Part shown: positions 53,484 through 61,982 of the stretch, piece by piece
Numbering within the stretch: position 1 is the stretch's first letter
How the letters are laid out: every line of letters begins with the position of its first letter
Origin: Bacteroidota bacterium
GTDB taxonomy: Bacteria; Bacteroidota; Bacteroidia; Cytophagales; Cytophagaceae
Direction of reading: 5' to 3'
Length of the DNA stretch: 64,000 nucleotides
NCBI GenBank assembly: GCA_023392125.1
Contig: JAEVZS010000026.1
Coordinates: 62,001-126,000 of the forward strand
The notes under the pieces: model-generated
Databases searched by the model: none
Seen by the model: the letters and a program-made list of their open reading frames with translations, nothing else
What the model was told of the DNA's origin: nothing
Program-made: the position numbers and the translations under genes

Positions 53484-54194
53484 ATGGCAGACGTTCATAT
53501 TCACACTTCCTACAATGTTCATATCCATTATCAGCTCGCTGGTATCGGTGAACGTATCATTGCCAATCTGATTGATCTGCTTTTCAAAGCTCTTTATTAC
53601 TTTTCCGTCTTATTTGTTTTTTACTTTCTTAATCTGGAATCAGCGTATGGTCTCATTTTCCTTATGCTCCTTCCTGTTCTTATATACAGCCCTGTTTGCG
53701 AAATACTTTTACAGGGACAAACTCCCGGCATGCGCCTGCGCAACATAAAAGTGATTAGTCTGACAGAAAAAGAAGCGACGATAGGTCAATATCTTATCCG
53801 CTGGATTTTCAGGCTGATTGATATATCGGTGGCGATGGGCAGTGTTGCCCTTATTTCCATTGCTGCCAGCCCCAAAGGACAACGACTGGGCGATATGGCT
53901 GCCGGCACTACAGTTATTAAGCTGAAAAATAAGGTTTCGCAGGAAGATGTTTCCGCTTTGTATGAGTCGGATTATAATGAAGGTGTGTATTTTCCGGAGG
54001 CGGCCCAGCTTTCAGACCAGGAAATAGCTACAATCCGGGATGTGCTGGCAAGCAATCAGTCAGCACTGATCCATGCATTGGCGGCAAAGGTCAAAACCAG
54101 GCTTTCCGTACAGACGAATATGGAGGCGCAACGATTTCTGTCTCTTATACTGAATGATGCGGTCCGGTCTCATACGGATCAGAATTTCCGGTAG
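53484..54194 (+). CDS. RDD family membrane protein
   Basis: A 236-residue protein with the RDD domain (about 15-150). The conserved Arg and Asp are visible in AGIGERIIANLIDLLFKALYY near 20-40, and LLQGQTPGMRLRNIKVISL near 75-93 is the second landmark. About three membrane segments are followed by a soluble helical tail (about 165-236). It is divergent from spoIIM and convergent with thiF, with only 3 bases between stops. RDD proteins are tied to SpoIIM and MoxR clusters. Transport has been suggested for some members. Confidence 0.9.
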   Translation: MADVHIHTSYNVHIHYQLAGIGERIIANLIDLLFKALYYFSVLFVFYFLNLESAYGLIFLMLLPVLIYSPVCEILLQGQTPGMRLRNIKVISLTEKEATIGQYLIRWIFRLIDISVAMGSVALISIAASPKGQRLGDMAAGTTVIKLKNKVSQEDVSALYESDYNEGVYFPEAAQLSDQEIATIRDVLASNQSALIHALAAKVKTRLSVQTNMEAQRFLSLILNDAVRSHTDQNFR

Positions 54195-54197
54195 GAT

Positions 54198-55325
54198 TTA
54201 GTATCGTTCCATTTCCGGATCTATCTCTTCGGCCCAGGCGTCAATGCCTCCCTCAAGATTATACAGACGGGTAAATCCCTGTGAGGATAAAAACTGTATC
54301 ACGGAAGCGCTTCTCATCCCATAGTGACAATAGACAACGAGCTTCTTTTCTTTAGGCAATTGATGAACGTGTTGTGCGATCATGCGCATCGGGATATGGA
54401 TGCCGCCTATGTGGCATATCTCTCTTTCGAAGTCTTCCCGGACATCCAGCAGCTCTATATCTTCTTTGTTATCCAGTAGCTCTCTGAGCTGCTCAGGACT
54501 CAGCGCTCCGGAATCCGGCGCTTCGTGCTGCTGAAAATCCCCGGCACAAAACTGCTCATAGTCGACAAAACCTTTGATGTGGAAATTTTCCGCATTCGCT
54601 TTGAATTGTATTACATGAAAGCTCATTGCAAGCAAATCGGCGATAAGCACTTTCCCACTCAGCACATCTCCAAGACCAAGCACGATTTTCAATACTTCAT
54701 TGGCCTGCAGTGAACCAATTACTCCCGGCAACACACCAAGCACGCCTATCTGGGAACAATTGGGAACTTCTCCGGGAACGGGCGGCTCGGGGAACAAGCA
54801 CCGATAGGTTGGCCCTCTCTGACCATTGTGTTTATAATTAAAAACGCTTACCTGTCCTTCGAACCGGAAGATGGAACCAAATACCAGCACTTTATCCAGC
54901 TGTACGCAGGCATCGTTGACAAGGTAGCGGGTAGGAAAATTGTCTGACCCGTCTACAATGATGTCATAGTCTGCAAAAATAGCGAGTATATTGTCTGAGG
55001 TAAGTCGTTCGGTAAAGACATCAAATGTTACAAAAGGATTCTGCCGGGAAAGCTTCTCAGCGGCTGTATCTGCCTTATACTTTCCTACATCTTCGGAAGT
55101 ATACAATACCTGCCTCTGAAGATTGCTCTCATCAATACGATCAAAATCGGCAATGGCAATGGTGCCGATTCCTGCTGCAGTCAGATAGGACAGCACGGGG
55201 CATCCCAGCCCGCCGGCTCCTACCACAAGGACACGGGCTTTTTTCAGCTTTTCCTGGCCTTCTTTGCCTATATCTGACAGGATAATGTGCCGGTTGTATC
55301 GTTTGAGCTCTTCTGTTGTCAGCAT
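54198..55325 (-). CDS. thiF: ThiF/MoeB-type sulfur-carrier adenylyltransferase with rhodanese domain
   Basis: A 375-residue fusion. The E1-like domain (about 1-250) adenylates the ThiS C-terminus, seen as VVGAGGLGCPVLSYL near 34-48, ADFDRIDESNLQRQ near 59-72 and DGSDNFPTRYLVND near 127-140, with a candidate catalytic Cys in NCSQIGVLG. The rhodanese domain (about 275-370) has LLDVREDFERE and the active-site Cys in VVYCHYGMRSAS. The zinc Cys pairs of MoeB are incomplete (TYRCLFPEP, not CxxC). It is the last gene of the thiamine operon. Confidence 0.92.
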   Translation of the reverse strand: MLTTEELKRYNRHIILSDIGKEGQEKLKKARVLVVGAGGLGCPVLSYLTAAGIGTIAIADFDRIDESNLQRQVLYTSEDVGKYKADTAAEKLSRQNPFVTFDVFTERLTSDNILAIFADYDIIVDGSDNFPTRYLVNDACVQLDKVLVFGSIFRFEGQVSVFNYKHNGQRGPTYRCLFPEPPVPGEVPNCSQIGVLGVLPGVIGSLQANEVLKIVLGLGDVLSGKVLIADLLAMSFHVIQFKANAENFHIKGFVDYEQFCAGDFQQHEAPDSGALSPEQLRELLDNKEDIELLDVREDFEREICHIGGIHIPMRMIAQHVHQLPKEKKLVVYCHYGMRSASVIQFLSSQGFTRLYNLEGGIDAWAEEIDPEMERY

Positions 55326-55360
55326 TTCAGATTTCTGTATACTATTATGCTATCTGGTAT

Positions 55361-56470
55361 TTATCCGTACACTTCATCCCAGTCTTTCCATACAGCTTCG
55401 TACCCCTGCTGCCGGATCATTTCCGCTATTTCTGCCGGACTGCGTTCGTCGCTAATCTCGAACTGCTCAAGCGCCTGCATACCGGAAGCATAGCCGCCCG
55501 GATCTGTTTTAGAGCCTGCACTGATGGAAGTAATTCCCAGGCGAATAATATTGTTCCGGAAAACCTCACTTTCACGGGTCGAAATACTCAGCTCCACTTC
55601 CTCATTAAAAATCCGGTAAGCGCATATCAGCTGGACCAGCTCGCGGTCAGACATATCGACTTTGGGTTCCAGATTGCCTGTATAGGGTCTGAGACGCGGA
55701 AAGGATATGGAGTATTTGGTTTTCCAGTACGTACGCTCGAGATAATGCAGATGCATGGCGCAATAGAAAGAGTCGGTCCGCCAGTCTTCCAGTCCCAGCA
55801 ATACACCAAGACCCATTTTGTATATACCTGCACGGCCAAGGCGATCCGGAGTTTCGATCCGATAGCCAAAATGGCTCTTTTTTCCCTTGGGATGATGAAA
55901 TTTATAGTTTTCCTCGTGATACGTCTCCTGATATACCAGGACCGTATTCACACCAAGCCCTGCCAGCTCCTCATACTCTTCCTGATCCAGCGGCTGTACT
56001 TCCAGGCTTATATGAGAAAAATGAGGTCGTATCAGCGGGAGAACTTTGCGGAAATAATCCATTCCAACCGTCTTGTTCGCTTCTCCGGTTACAAGCAATA
56101 TATGATCGTAGCCGTACGATTTAATTACCCGGACTTCTTCAAGAATCTGCTGCTCCGTCAGCGTAACCCGACGCAGCTTATTGTCAAGGCTAAATCCGCA
56201 GTAAGTGCAAATATTCTGACATTCATTGCTCAGATACATAGGAATATACATCTGCACCGTCTTGCCAAAACGTTTTTGCGTGAGCTGATGGCTCAGCACA
56301 GCCATCTGTTCCAGAAAAGGTGCAGCAGCGGGTGAAATGAGTGCTTTAAAATCTTCCAGATCACGCTTGTTTTTGCCAAGCGCCAGCCGTACATCTTCCT
56401 CTGTTTTGGCATATATGGATGCCTGGATCAGATTCCAGTCACTTTTTTCTATTTGATCAATAAATGCCAT
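55361..56470 (-). CDS. thiH: 2-iminoacetate synthase ThiH
   Basis: A 369-residue radical-SAM enzyme that cleaves tyrosine to p-cresol and dehydroglycine for the thiazole ring. The CxxxCxxC cluster motif reads CQNICTYCGF near 81-90, followed by an LLVTGEANKTVG stretch for SAM binding. Using ThiH instead of ThiO means the thiazole branch is oxygen-sensitive. It follows thiG by 18 bases. Confidence 0.95.
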   Translation of the reverse strand: MAFIDQIEKSDWNLIQASIYAKTEEDVRLALGKNKRDLEDFKALISPAAAPFLEQMAVLSHQLTQKRFGKTVQMYIPMYLSNECQNICTYCGFSLDNKLRRVTLTEQQILEEVRVIKSYGYDHILLVTGEANKTVGMDYFRKVLPLIRPHFSHISLEVQPLDQEEYEELAGLGVNTVLVYQETYHEENYKFHHPKGKKSHFGYRIETPDRLGRAGIYKMGLGVLLGLEDWRTDSFYCAMHLHYLERTYWKTKYSISFPRLRPYTGNLEPKVDMSDRELVQLICAYRIFNEEVELSISTRESEVFRNNIIRLGITSISAGSKTDPGGYASGMQALEQFEISDERSPAEIAEMIRQQGYEAVWKDWDEVYG

Positions 56471-56488
56471 ACTCTGTATTACTATCCG

Positions 56489-57259
56489 TTAGAGATCAAG
56501 AAAAGCGGTCAGCGGACTGCTTGCCACAGCCTGCTTGCTGCCCTTGGCCAGTTTTGCTTCAAAGGCCATACGTCCGGCTTCCACCGCCAGCTTAAAGGCC
56601 TTGCCCATTGTTACCGGATCAGAAGATACGGCAATTGCTGTATTAACAAGCACAGCATCAGCTCCCAGCTCCATGGCCTCAGCAGCATGAGAAGGAGCAC
56701 CGATTCCGGCATCAACCACAACTGGTATTTTTGCCTGATCTATAATAATTTCCAGCATGGCTCTGGTCTGCAAACCATTGTTGCTGCCAATCGGAGATCC
56801 AAGGGGCATTACCGCCGCGGTACCGGCTTCTTCGAGTCGTTTACACAATACCGGATCCGCATTAACATAAGGCAATACAATAAAACCAAGCTTAACAAGC
56901 TCTTCCGCCGCTTTCAACGTTTCGATCGGATCCGGAAGCAGATATTTCGGATCCGGATGAATTTCCAGCTTCAGCCAGTTCGTTTCCAATGCCTCCCGGG
57001 CAAGCTGTGCCGCAAAGACCGCCTCTCTGGCCGTTCGCACACCAGAGGTGTTGGGAAGAAGATGAAACTGTTCATGCGTCAGATGTTTTAGTATATCATC
57101 CTCTTTATCCTCTGCATCTACCCGCTTCATGGCTACGGTTACCAGCTCACTCCCGGAAGCAAGCAATGCTTCCTCCATCATGGAGGAAGAACTGAATTTA
57201 CCGGTCCCGGTAAATAACCTGGAAGTAAAAACTTTATCTCCTATTTTTAAAGGCTCCAT
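56489..57259 (-). CDS. thiG: Thiazole synthase ThiG
   Basis: A 256-residue TIM-barrel enzyme that joins deoxyxylulose phosphate, dehydroglycine and the ThiS thiocarboxylate into the thiazole. Visible are FTSRLFTGTGKFSS near 11-24, PNTSGVRTAREA near 67-78, KLEIHPDPKYLLPD near 97-110, and VVDAGIGAPSHAAEAMELG near 180-198. The start abuts the thiE stop. Confidence 0.97.
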   Translation of the reverse strand: MEPLKIGDKVFTSRLFTGTGKFSSSSMMEEALLASGSELVTVAMKRVDAEDKEDDILKHLTHEQFHLLPNTSGVRTAREAVFAAQLAREALETNWLKLEIHPDPKYLLPDPIETLKAAEELVKLGFIVLPYVNADPVLCKRLEEAGTAAVMPLGSPIGSNNGLQTRAMLEIIIDQAKIPVVVDAGIGAPSHAAEAMELGADAVLVNTAIAVSSDPVTMGKAFKLAVEAGRMAFEAKLAKGSKQAVASSPLTAFLDL

Positions 57260-57922
57260 TTATATCTCCTTTGAAAGACGTTCTTTATTCATTTGAAATT
57301 TTTCTGTAAAAAACTTCATGGCTCTTGCCGGATTTTCCGACATATTGATTACAGAAGATATGGCAACACCAGCTACTCCGGTCGCTATTATAGCTTCTAT
57401 ATCATCCGGCAAAATACCGCCGATCGCAATGACCGGTGTCCGGATACCCTTGCTGCTGCAGAAAGCAGACAGGCTACGATAACCTTCCAGCCCGACGACC
57501 GGGCTCAGATTTTTTTTGGTTGTGGTAAACCGAAACGGGCCATAACCTATATAATTGACACCTTTTTCCGCCAGACGTTCCACATCTTCCAATGTATTAG
57601 CTGTTCCTCCGATAATCATTGCATTACCAACGATTTTTCTGGCTTCCAGAGGGTCCATGTCATTTTTACCCAGATGCAATCCGTACGCCCCTATTTCTGC
57701 CGCAACTCTGGGAAAGTCATTTATAATTAATCGGGCTCCGTAACGATCACATAGCTCTTTTGCACGAATAGCCCTCTGTAACACTTCCTTTTCCGGCTCA
57801 TCTTTGATCCGCAACTGAATCCAGTCAGCGCCTCCGATACAGGCCTGCTCAATAAGTTCCAGCTCATCCCTGCCAGGTATAGTATCCTGACTTATATAAT
57901 GTATCGCAGCAATCTCAGACAT
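57260..57922 (-). CDS. thiE: Thiamine-phosphate synthase ThiE
   Basis: A 220-residue TIM-barrel enzyme that joins HMP-PP and thiazole phosphate. It has WIQLRIKDEP near 34-43, LIINDFPRVAAE near 65-76 (INDF in place of the more common INDR), GLHLGKNDMDP near 81-91 and YIGYGPFRFTTTKKN near 122-136. I use ATG 57922 (MSEIAA) rather than 57946, which cuts the overlap with thiD to 8 bases. It is the canonical ThiE; a diverged relative lies at 58637. Confidence 0.95.
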   Translation of the reverse strand: MSEIAAIHYISQDTIPGRDELELIEQACIGGADWIQLRIKDEPEKEVLQRAIRAKELCDRYGARLIINDFPRVAAEIGAYGLHLGKNDMDPLEARKIVGNAMIIGGTANTLEDVERLAEKGVNYIGYGPFRFTTTKKNLSPVVGLEGYRSLSAFCSSKGIRTPVIAIGGILPDDIEAIIATGVAGVAISSVINMSENPARAMKFFTEKFQMNKERLSKEI

Positions 57923-58661
57923 AATGAAATCCCAGTAAACTTTCATGACTGCGGATATAATCAGTCACATATTCCTTGGCCTCTCTGCAAGCCTCTCCCA
58001 GTTCATATCCTTTTGCCAAATTTGTCAGAATCGCAGCAGAAAATACACATCCAGTACCATGCTTCTCATAAGGCAATCTGGCTCCTTTGAAATAACTCTC
58101 CTGACCGGAAATCTCAATCAGCAGATCGGTAGCTTTATCCATGCTGTGACCTCCTTTCAACATTACATTGCAATAGTGCGACAGCTCACGGGCTGCCGTA
58201 AGATCATCCCTGCCCGGAACCAGCATTCTTATCTCATTGAGATTGGGCGTAATAAGATACAATCTGGATAAGATCCGCACAAGCTGCTCCCAATCCGCGG
58301 ATTCGTGAAATGTAAAGCCCGCAGAGGCTTTCAGAATCGGATCCCATAGTATCTTACAATCCGGTCTGAGCTCAGTCAGGTGTTTGATAATGATTTCCAG
58401 CACATCGAGGTGCTGCACAAGTCCGATTTTTATCCATTCAAAGGTTCTTGCTCTGAACAAGATATCCACCTGACGAAGAATATCCTGACCGGAAACCCAG
58501 TCAACTGCGACAAATTCCTTTTCATTCTGATAGGTCAGGGATGTTGAAACAGCCTGACCATATACCTTATTTATTTCAAACGTCTTAATATCAGCCAGAA
58601 TTCCGGCACCGGCACTCGGATCAAATCCGGCTACAGTCAATACGCAGGGTCTGTCTTCCAT
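57915..58661 (-). CDS. thiD: Hydroxymethylpyrimidine/phosphomethylpyrimidine kinase ThiD
   Basis: A 248-residue ribokinase-fold enzyme that phosphorylates HMP and HMP-P. Substrate motif AGFDPSAGAGILADIKTFE near 11-29, LITPNLNEIRMLV near 137-149, a VMLKGGHSM stretch near 167-175, and the anion-hole/catalytic KHGTGCVFSAAI near 202-213 are visible. It overlaps the TenI-like gene by 25 bases. Confidence 0.97.
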   Translation of the reverse strand: MEDRPCVLTVAGFDPSAGAGILADIKTFEINKVYGQAVSTSLTYQNEKEFVAVDWVSGQDILRQVDILFRARTFEWIKIGLVQHLDVLEIIIKHLTELRPDCKILWDPILKASAGFTFHESADWEQLVRILSRLYLITPNLNEIRMLVPGRDDLTAARELSHYCNVMLKGGHSMDKATDLLIEISGQESYFKGARLPYEKHGTGCVFSAAILTNLAKGYELGEACREAKEYVTDYIRSHESLLGFHYV

Positions 58662-59287
58662 ATGAGTGAATTTCCCGTTTCCCGGATTCGTTTAATGATT
58701 TGGACTATTTCGTTGCAGTTTCTCTGCTGCTTAAAAGGCTCCCAGATTGCTCCCAGCAGGGCTGCTCCCGCGAAACCTTTACCAGAAAGCATATGTATCG
58801 TCTCATTATTAATACCACCCAAGGCTATAATCCGGTGGTCTGAATCCGGCAAATGCAACAGATCCTGACCAGCGCCATATCCGGGTTTACTGATACTCTC
58901 GAATACGGGACTCAGAAAGAAATAGGCCGGCTTAAAGCCGCTTTTCGGTATATCTCCGGTGCTATGCAAAGCACAGGAAAGATTCAGCCCTTTTTTCTTA
59001 AGACCTGACGCGAGTTTTTTCAGCTCTGCCTCCGGTGTCTGCTTGTACTGTACTTCTTTCAGATGAATCCCTTTCAGATTAAACCGGTTTATAAGCGGAT
59101 AATGCTGATGCAGCACTATCCGTCTCATAAAAGCAGGTTTTATTTTTTTCAGATACTCATCCAGCTGTTGCTCTGTTGCATCCGGTTTCCGCAGATGAAA
59201 TAACTCCAGCCCGGCTTCAAAAAGAGCATGGACCGCTTCGTGCTCACCCTGTATAAATTCCGGCTCAGAAACAACAATCAGCTTCAC
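58637..59287 (-). CDS. TenI/ThiE-like thiamine-phosphate synthase homologue
   Basis: A 216-residue TIM-barrel relative of ThiE and TenI. It keeps the general strand pattern (LFHLRKPDATEQ near 29-40, GIHLKEVQYKQ near 73-83, AYFFLSPVFESISKPGYG near 121-138, ALGGINNETI near 155-164). It lacks the ThiE diphosphate-site motifs such as the IND(R/F/Y) strand. TenI in Bacillus is a thiazole tautomerase, the more likely role here. The start is GTG overlapping the thiC stop as GTGA. Confidence 0.87.
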   Translation of the reverse strand: MKLIVVSEPEFIQGEHEAVHALFEAGLELFHLRKPDATEQQLDEYLKKIKPAFMRRIVLHQHYPLINRFNLKGIHLKEVQYKQTPEAELKKLASGLKKKGLNLSCALHSTGDIPKSGFKPAYFFLSPVFESISKPGYGAGQDLLHLPDSDHRIIALGGINNETIHMLSGKGFAGAALLGAIWEPFKQQRNCNEIVQIIKRIRETGNSLIWKTDPAY

Positions 59288-61143
59288 AGATACAATTCAC
59301 CACCGGTTTCTGCAAATTCTTTTGCTTTCTTTTCCATCCCCTTTTGAAAGGCATCTTCCTCGGAAATCCCCTGTTTCTCGGCAAAATCCCGAACATCCTG
59401 AGTGATTTTCATACTACAGAAGTTGGGTCCGCACATCGAACAGAAATGGGCGACTTTTGCTCCTTCCGCAGGCAGAGTTTCATCATGAAACTCTCTGGCC
59501 GTATCCGGATCCAGCGAAAGATTGAACTGATCTTCCCAGCGGAATTCAAAACGGGCTTTGCTCAGCGCATTGTCTCTGATCTGAGCGCCGGGATGACCCT
59601 TTGCAAGATCTGCCGCATGGGCTGCTATCTTATAAGTAATAACTCCGTCTTTTACATCTTTTTTGTTTGGCAATCCGAGATGCTCTTTCGGAGTTACATA
59701 ACACAGCATCGCGCAACCAAACCAGCCGATCATGGCCGCTCCTATGCCGGAAGTGATATGGTCATATCCCGGAGCAATATCGGTAGTTAGTGGTCCAAGC
59801 GTGTAGAACGGCGCTTCGTCACATTCTTTCAGCTGCTTGTCCATATTTTCTTTGATAAGGTGCATCGGTACGTGACCGGGACCTTCAATCATCACCTGCA
59901 CATCATGCTTCCAGGCGATCTTTGTCAGCTCTCCAAGTGTCTCCAGCTCTCCAAACTGTGCTGCATCATTGGCATCTGCCAGTGAACCGGGGCGCAGACC
60001 ATCGCCAAGTGAGAAGGATACATCATAGGCTTTCATGATCTCGCATATCTCTTCGAAGTGCGTATAAAGGAAATTTTCCTTATGATGCGCCAGACACCAT
60101 TTCGCCATGATCGATCCTCCACGGCTTACAATGCCGGTCACCCTTTTCGCTGTAAGAGGCACATAGCGCAGCAGCACTCCCGCATGAATCGTAAAGTAAT
60201 CTACTCCCTGTTCAGCCTGCTCGATCAGCGTATCTCTGAACAGCTCCCAGGTAAGATCTTCTGCCTTGCCATTTACTTTTTCAAGTGCCTGATAGATTGG
60301 CACAGTTCCAATCGGTACGGGAGAGTTCCGGATGATCCATTCCCGGGTTTCATGTATATTTTTACCGGTAGACAGATCCATAATGGTATCTGCACCCCAG
60401 CGACAAGCCCAGACTGCTTTTTCTACTTCTTCCTCGATGGATGAAGTGACCGCGGAGTTGCCGATATTCGCATTGATTTTTACAAGGAAATTACGACCGA
60501 TAATCATCGGTTCAATTTCCGGGTGGTTTATATTGGCCGGAATAATCGCTCTGCCTCTCGCGATCTCATCCCGTACAAATTCGGGAGTAATCAGACCTTT
60601 AGGCGTATTGGCTCCGAAATTCTGTCCCGGATGCTGCTGGCCCAGCTCTTTCAATTCCTCGATTCGCTGGTTTTCCCGAATAGCGATGTACTCCATTTCA
60701 GGGGTTATAATACCCTTGCGAGCATAGTACAGCTGTGTTACATTCTCCCCTTTTCTGGCTTTAAGCGGTTTCTTCAGATGTTCAAAACGCAGTACATCCA
60801 GTTCCCTGTCATCCAGACGCTGCTGTCCGTATTCCGATGATACGCCAGACAGCTCTTCTACATTTCCTCTGTCCAGAATCCATTGTTCTCTGAGCTTGGG
60901 CAGTCCTTTGCGCACATCAATTTCTACATTGGGATCTGTATAAGGCCCACTGGTGTCATACACAGTTACGGAAGGATTTTTTTCTGCCGGTTTACCGGAA
61001 AATTTATACTCTGTATCAGAAACTTGAATTTCCCTCATGGCAACCCTGATATCATGGATCTTACCGGGCACATATATCTTTTGCGATTTTGGAAAGGGTG
61101 TCCGGGTAATGCTTTCCTGAGTTGGTGTTTTTTCTTTTCTCAT
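59284..61143 (-). CDS. thiC: Phosphomethylpyrimidine synthase ThiC
   Basis: A 619-residue radical-SAM enzyme that rearranges aminoimidazole ribotide to HMP-P. The C-terminal cluster motif CSMCGPNFC is near 569-577, with an NIGNSAVTSSIEEEVEKAVWA stretch near 224-243 and YFTIHAGVLLRYVPLTAKR near 315-333. The long N-terminal domain (about 1-140) is typical. It is 108 bases downstream of thiS; that gap holds only a short GCAG/CTGC hairpin and no second riboswitch. Confidence 0.97.
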   Translation of the reverse strand: MRKEKTPTQESITRTPFPKSQKIYVPGKIHDIRVAMREIQVSDTEYKFSGKPAEKNPSVTVYDTSGPYTDPNVEIDVRKGLPKLREQWILDRGNVEELSGVSSEYGQQRLDDRELDVLRFEHLKKPLKARKGENVTQLYYARKGIITPEMEYIAIRENQRIEELKELGQQHPGQNFGANTPKGLITPEFVRDEIARGRAIIPANINHPEIEPMIIGRNFLVKINANIGNSAVTSSIEEEVEKAVWACRWGADTIMDLSTGKNIHETREWIIRNSPVPIGTVPIYQALEKVNGKAEDLTWELFRDTLIEQAEQGVDYFTIHAGVLLRYVPLTAKRVTGIVSRGGSIMAKWCLAHHKENFLYTHFEEICEIMKAYDVSFSLGDGLRPGSLADANDAAQFGELETLGELTKIAWKHDVQVMIEGPGHVPMHLIKENMDKQLKECDEAPFYTLGPLTTDIAPGYDHITSGIGAAMIGWFGCAMLCYVTPKEHLGLPNKKDVKDGVITYKIAAHAADLAKGHPGAQIRDNALSKARFEFRWEDQFNLSLDPDTAREFHDETLPAEGAKVAHFCSMCGPNFCSMKITQDVRDFAEKQGISEEDAFQKGMEKKAKEFAETGGELYL

Positions 61144-61251
61144 ACTTTTCTGTATTAAAATAGTGAGTAAGCCGGCATGCAGCAGTTTTCTGCCTTATGC
61201 CTTATAATTATTTAAGATCACTCTTATTAAAAACTGTTTTTTTAGAAGGAA

Positions 61252-61455
61252 TCAGCCGCCCTGCGTTGCTCTGATAATGGTTACCTTATCCAGTTCATTC
61301 AAACTGAAAGTTTCCCACTCGGATTTGGGTACAACCTGATCATTAACCGCAAGCGCAAGTCCTCGACCACTTTGCAACTGCAGGTTTTGCACCAGCTGAA
61401 CAATTGAGAGCCGATCTGAAAATTCTTTCTTCTGATTATTGATAAATAGCACCAT
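61252..61455 (-). CDS. thiS: Thiamine sulfur-carrier protein ThiS
   Basis: A 67-residue ubiquitin-fold carrier starting at ATG 61455, ending in the required GG (IIRATQGG) that ThiF adenylates. LAVNDQVVPKSEWETF near 34-49 is the usual core. An in-frame extension up to 61527 lies inside the riboswitch and is not coding. It is the first gene of the operon. Confidence 0.95.
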   Translation of the reverse strand: MVLFINNQKKEFSDRLSIVQLVQNLQLQSGRGLALAVNDQVVPKSEWETFSLNELDKVTIIRATQGG

Positions 61456-61506
61456 ATTGATACAATTAGACAAAAAAACTCTATGGGTGCTATAAAAGCG
61501 GGATCC

Positions 61507-61598
61507 GACTTTTCCCTTCGCCCGCATTATCGGGAATCAGGTTCGGAGGGTATTTCTCAGCTCTATACCTAAAATGAAGGAAGAACACCCCTAAAGTC
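61507..61598 (-). promoter_or_regulatory. TPP (THI-box) riboswitch
   Basis: Reading the minus strand, the aptamer core is complete: GGGGTG at the 5' side, CTGAGAAATACCC, then GAACCTGAT, and GATAATGCGGGCGAAGGGA. The P1 stem is closed by GACTTT (61598-61593) and AAAGTC (61512-61507), six perfect pairs. Binding of thiamine pyrophosphate should repress thiS-thiF. The 51-base stretch between aptamer and thiS ATG contains AGCACCC, which could pair with the GGGGTG of the aptamer as an alternative structure, and a T-run but no clear terminator hairpin, so control may act on initiation of translation. Confidence 0.95.
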
Positions 61599-61609
61599 TG
61601 TTTGTATTG

Positions 61610-61641
61610 TAAAGGTATGCCTTTTTAACACGAAAGGCAAG
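61610..61641 (-). promoter_or_regulatory. Putative thiamine operon promoter
   Basis: On the minus strand CTTG (61641-61638) and TACCTTTA (61617-61610) are 20 bases apart, close to the Bacteroidetes -33 TTTG and -7 TAnnTTTG boxes. The expected transcription start near 61603 falls just before the riboswitch P1 stem at 61598. Confidence 0.6.
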
Positions 61642-61932
61642 CAGATTGTTTCTATCTTGCGTCTATTAATTATCCGGGATCATACTATCATGTATATCAG
61701 CCTGTCATATTTGAAGGGAAGATGCTTAAAGCCCAATGCTCAGGGATTACAGCCGGGAGTTGAGATTCCGAAGCTTTTTATTGCCGGAACTTTGGGAGAT
61801 AAGGACCAATGATTACCATTCATAAAAAGATTGATGCAGGAGGTTTCGAAGGCTCAGCTGTTTCGCTAAAAATCAGAGACACACTCCCAGGTACTTTATC
61901 CCGAAAAAATATCGGCAGAGTCATTCAAAAGC

Positions 61933-61964
61933 TTTGTCATTTAGCTTATATTGAGCTATATTTA
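61933..61964 (+). promoter_or_regulatory. Putative promoter of the type VI secretion operon
   Basis: TTTG (61933-61936) and TATATTTA (61957-61964) are 20 bases apart and fit the Bacteroidetes -33/-7 pattern with one mismatch in the -7 box. The expected start point near 61970 gives a short leader before the tssE ATG at 61983. Confidence 0.55.
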
Positions 61965-61982
61965 TACTACTTTTTAGACTGA

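Larger units (their letters stand above)
61599..61982. other. Divergent intergenic region between thiS leader and tssE
   Basis: This 384-base stretch, with the riboswitch next to it, is the only gap above 300 bases. It holds the outward promoters described separately and, on the plus strand, two small open frames: 61690-61812 (40 codons, MYISLSYLKG start) and 61809-61982 (57 codons, MITIHKKIDA start). They overlap as ATGA, and the second stop (TGA) directly abuts the tssE ATG. Neither resembles a known family, and the proposed tssE promoter lies within the second. They may be chance frames; no repeat, tRNA or other signal was seen. Confidence 0.4.

Noticed and set aside
61456..61527. In-frame N-terminal extension of thiS to 61527
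   Set aside because: It runs into the 3' part of the TPP riboswitch aptamer; ATG 61455 gives a normal 67-residue ThiS.
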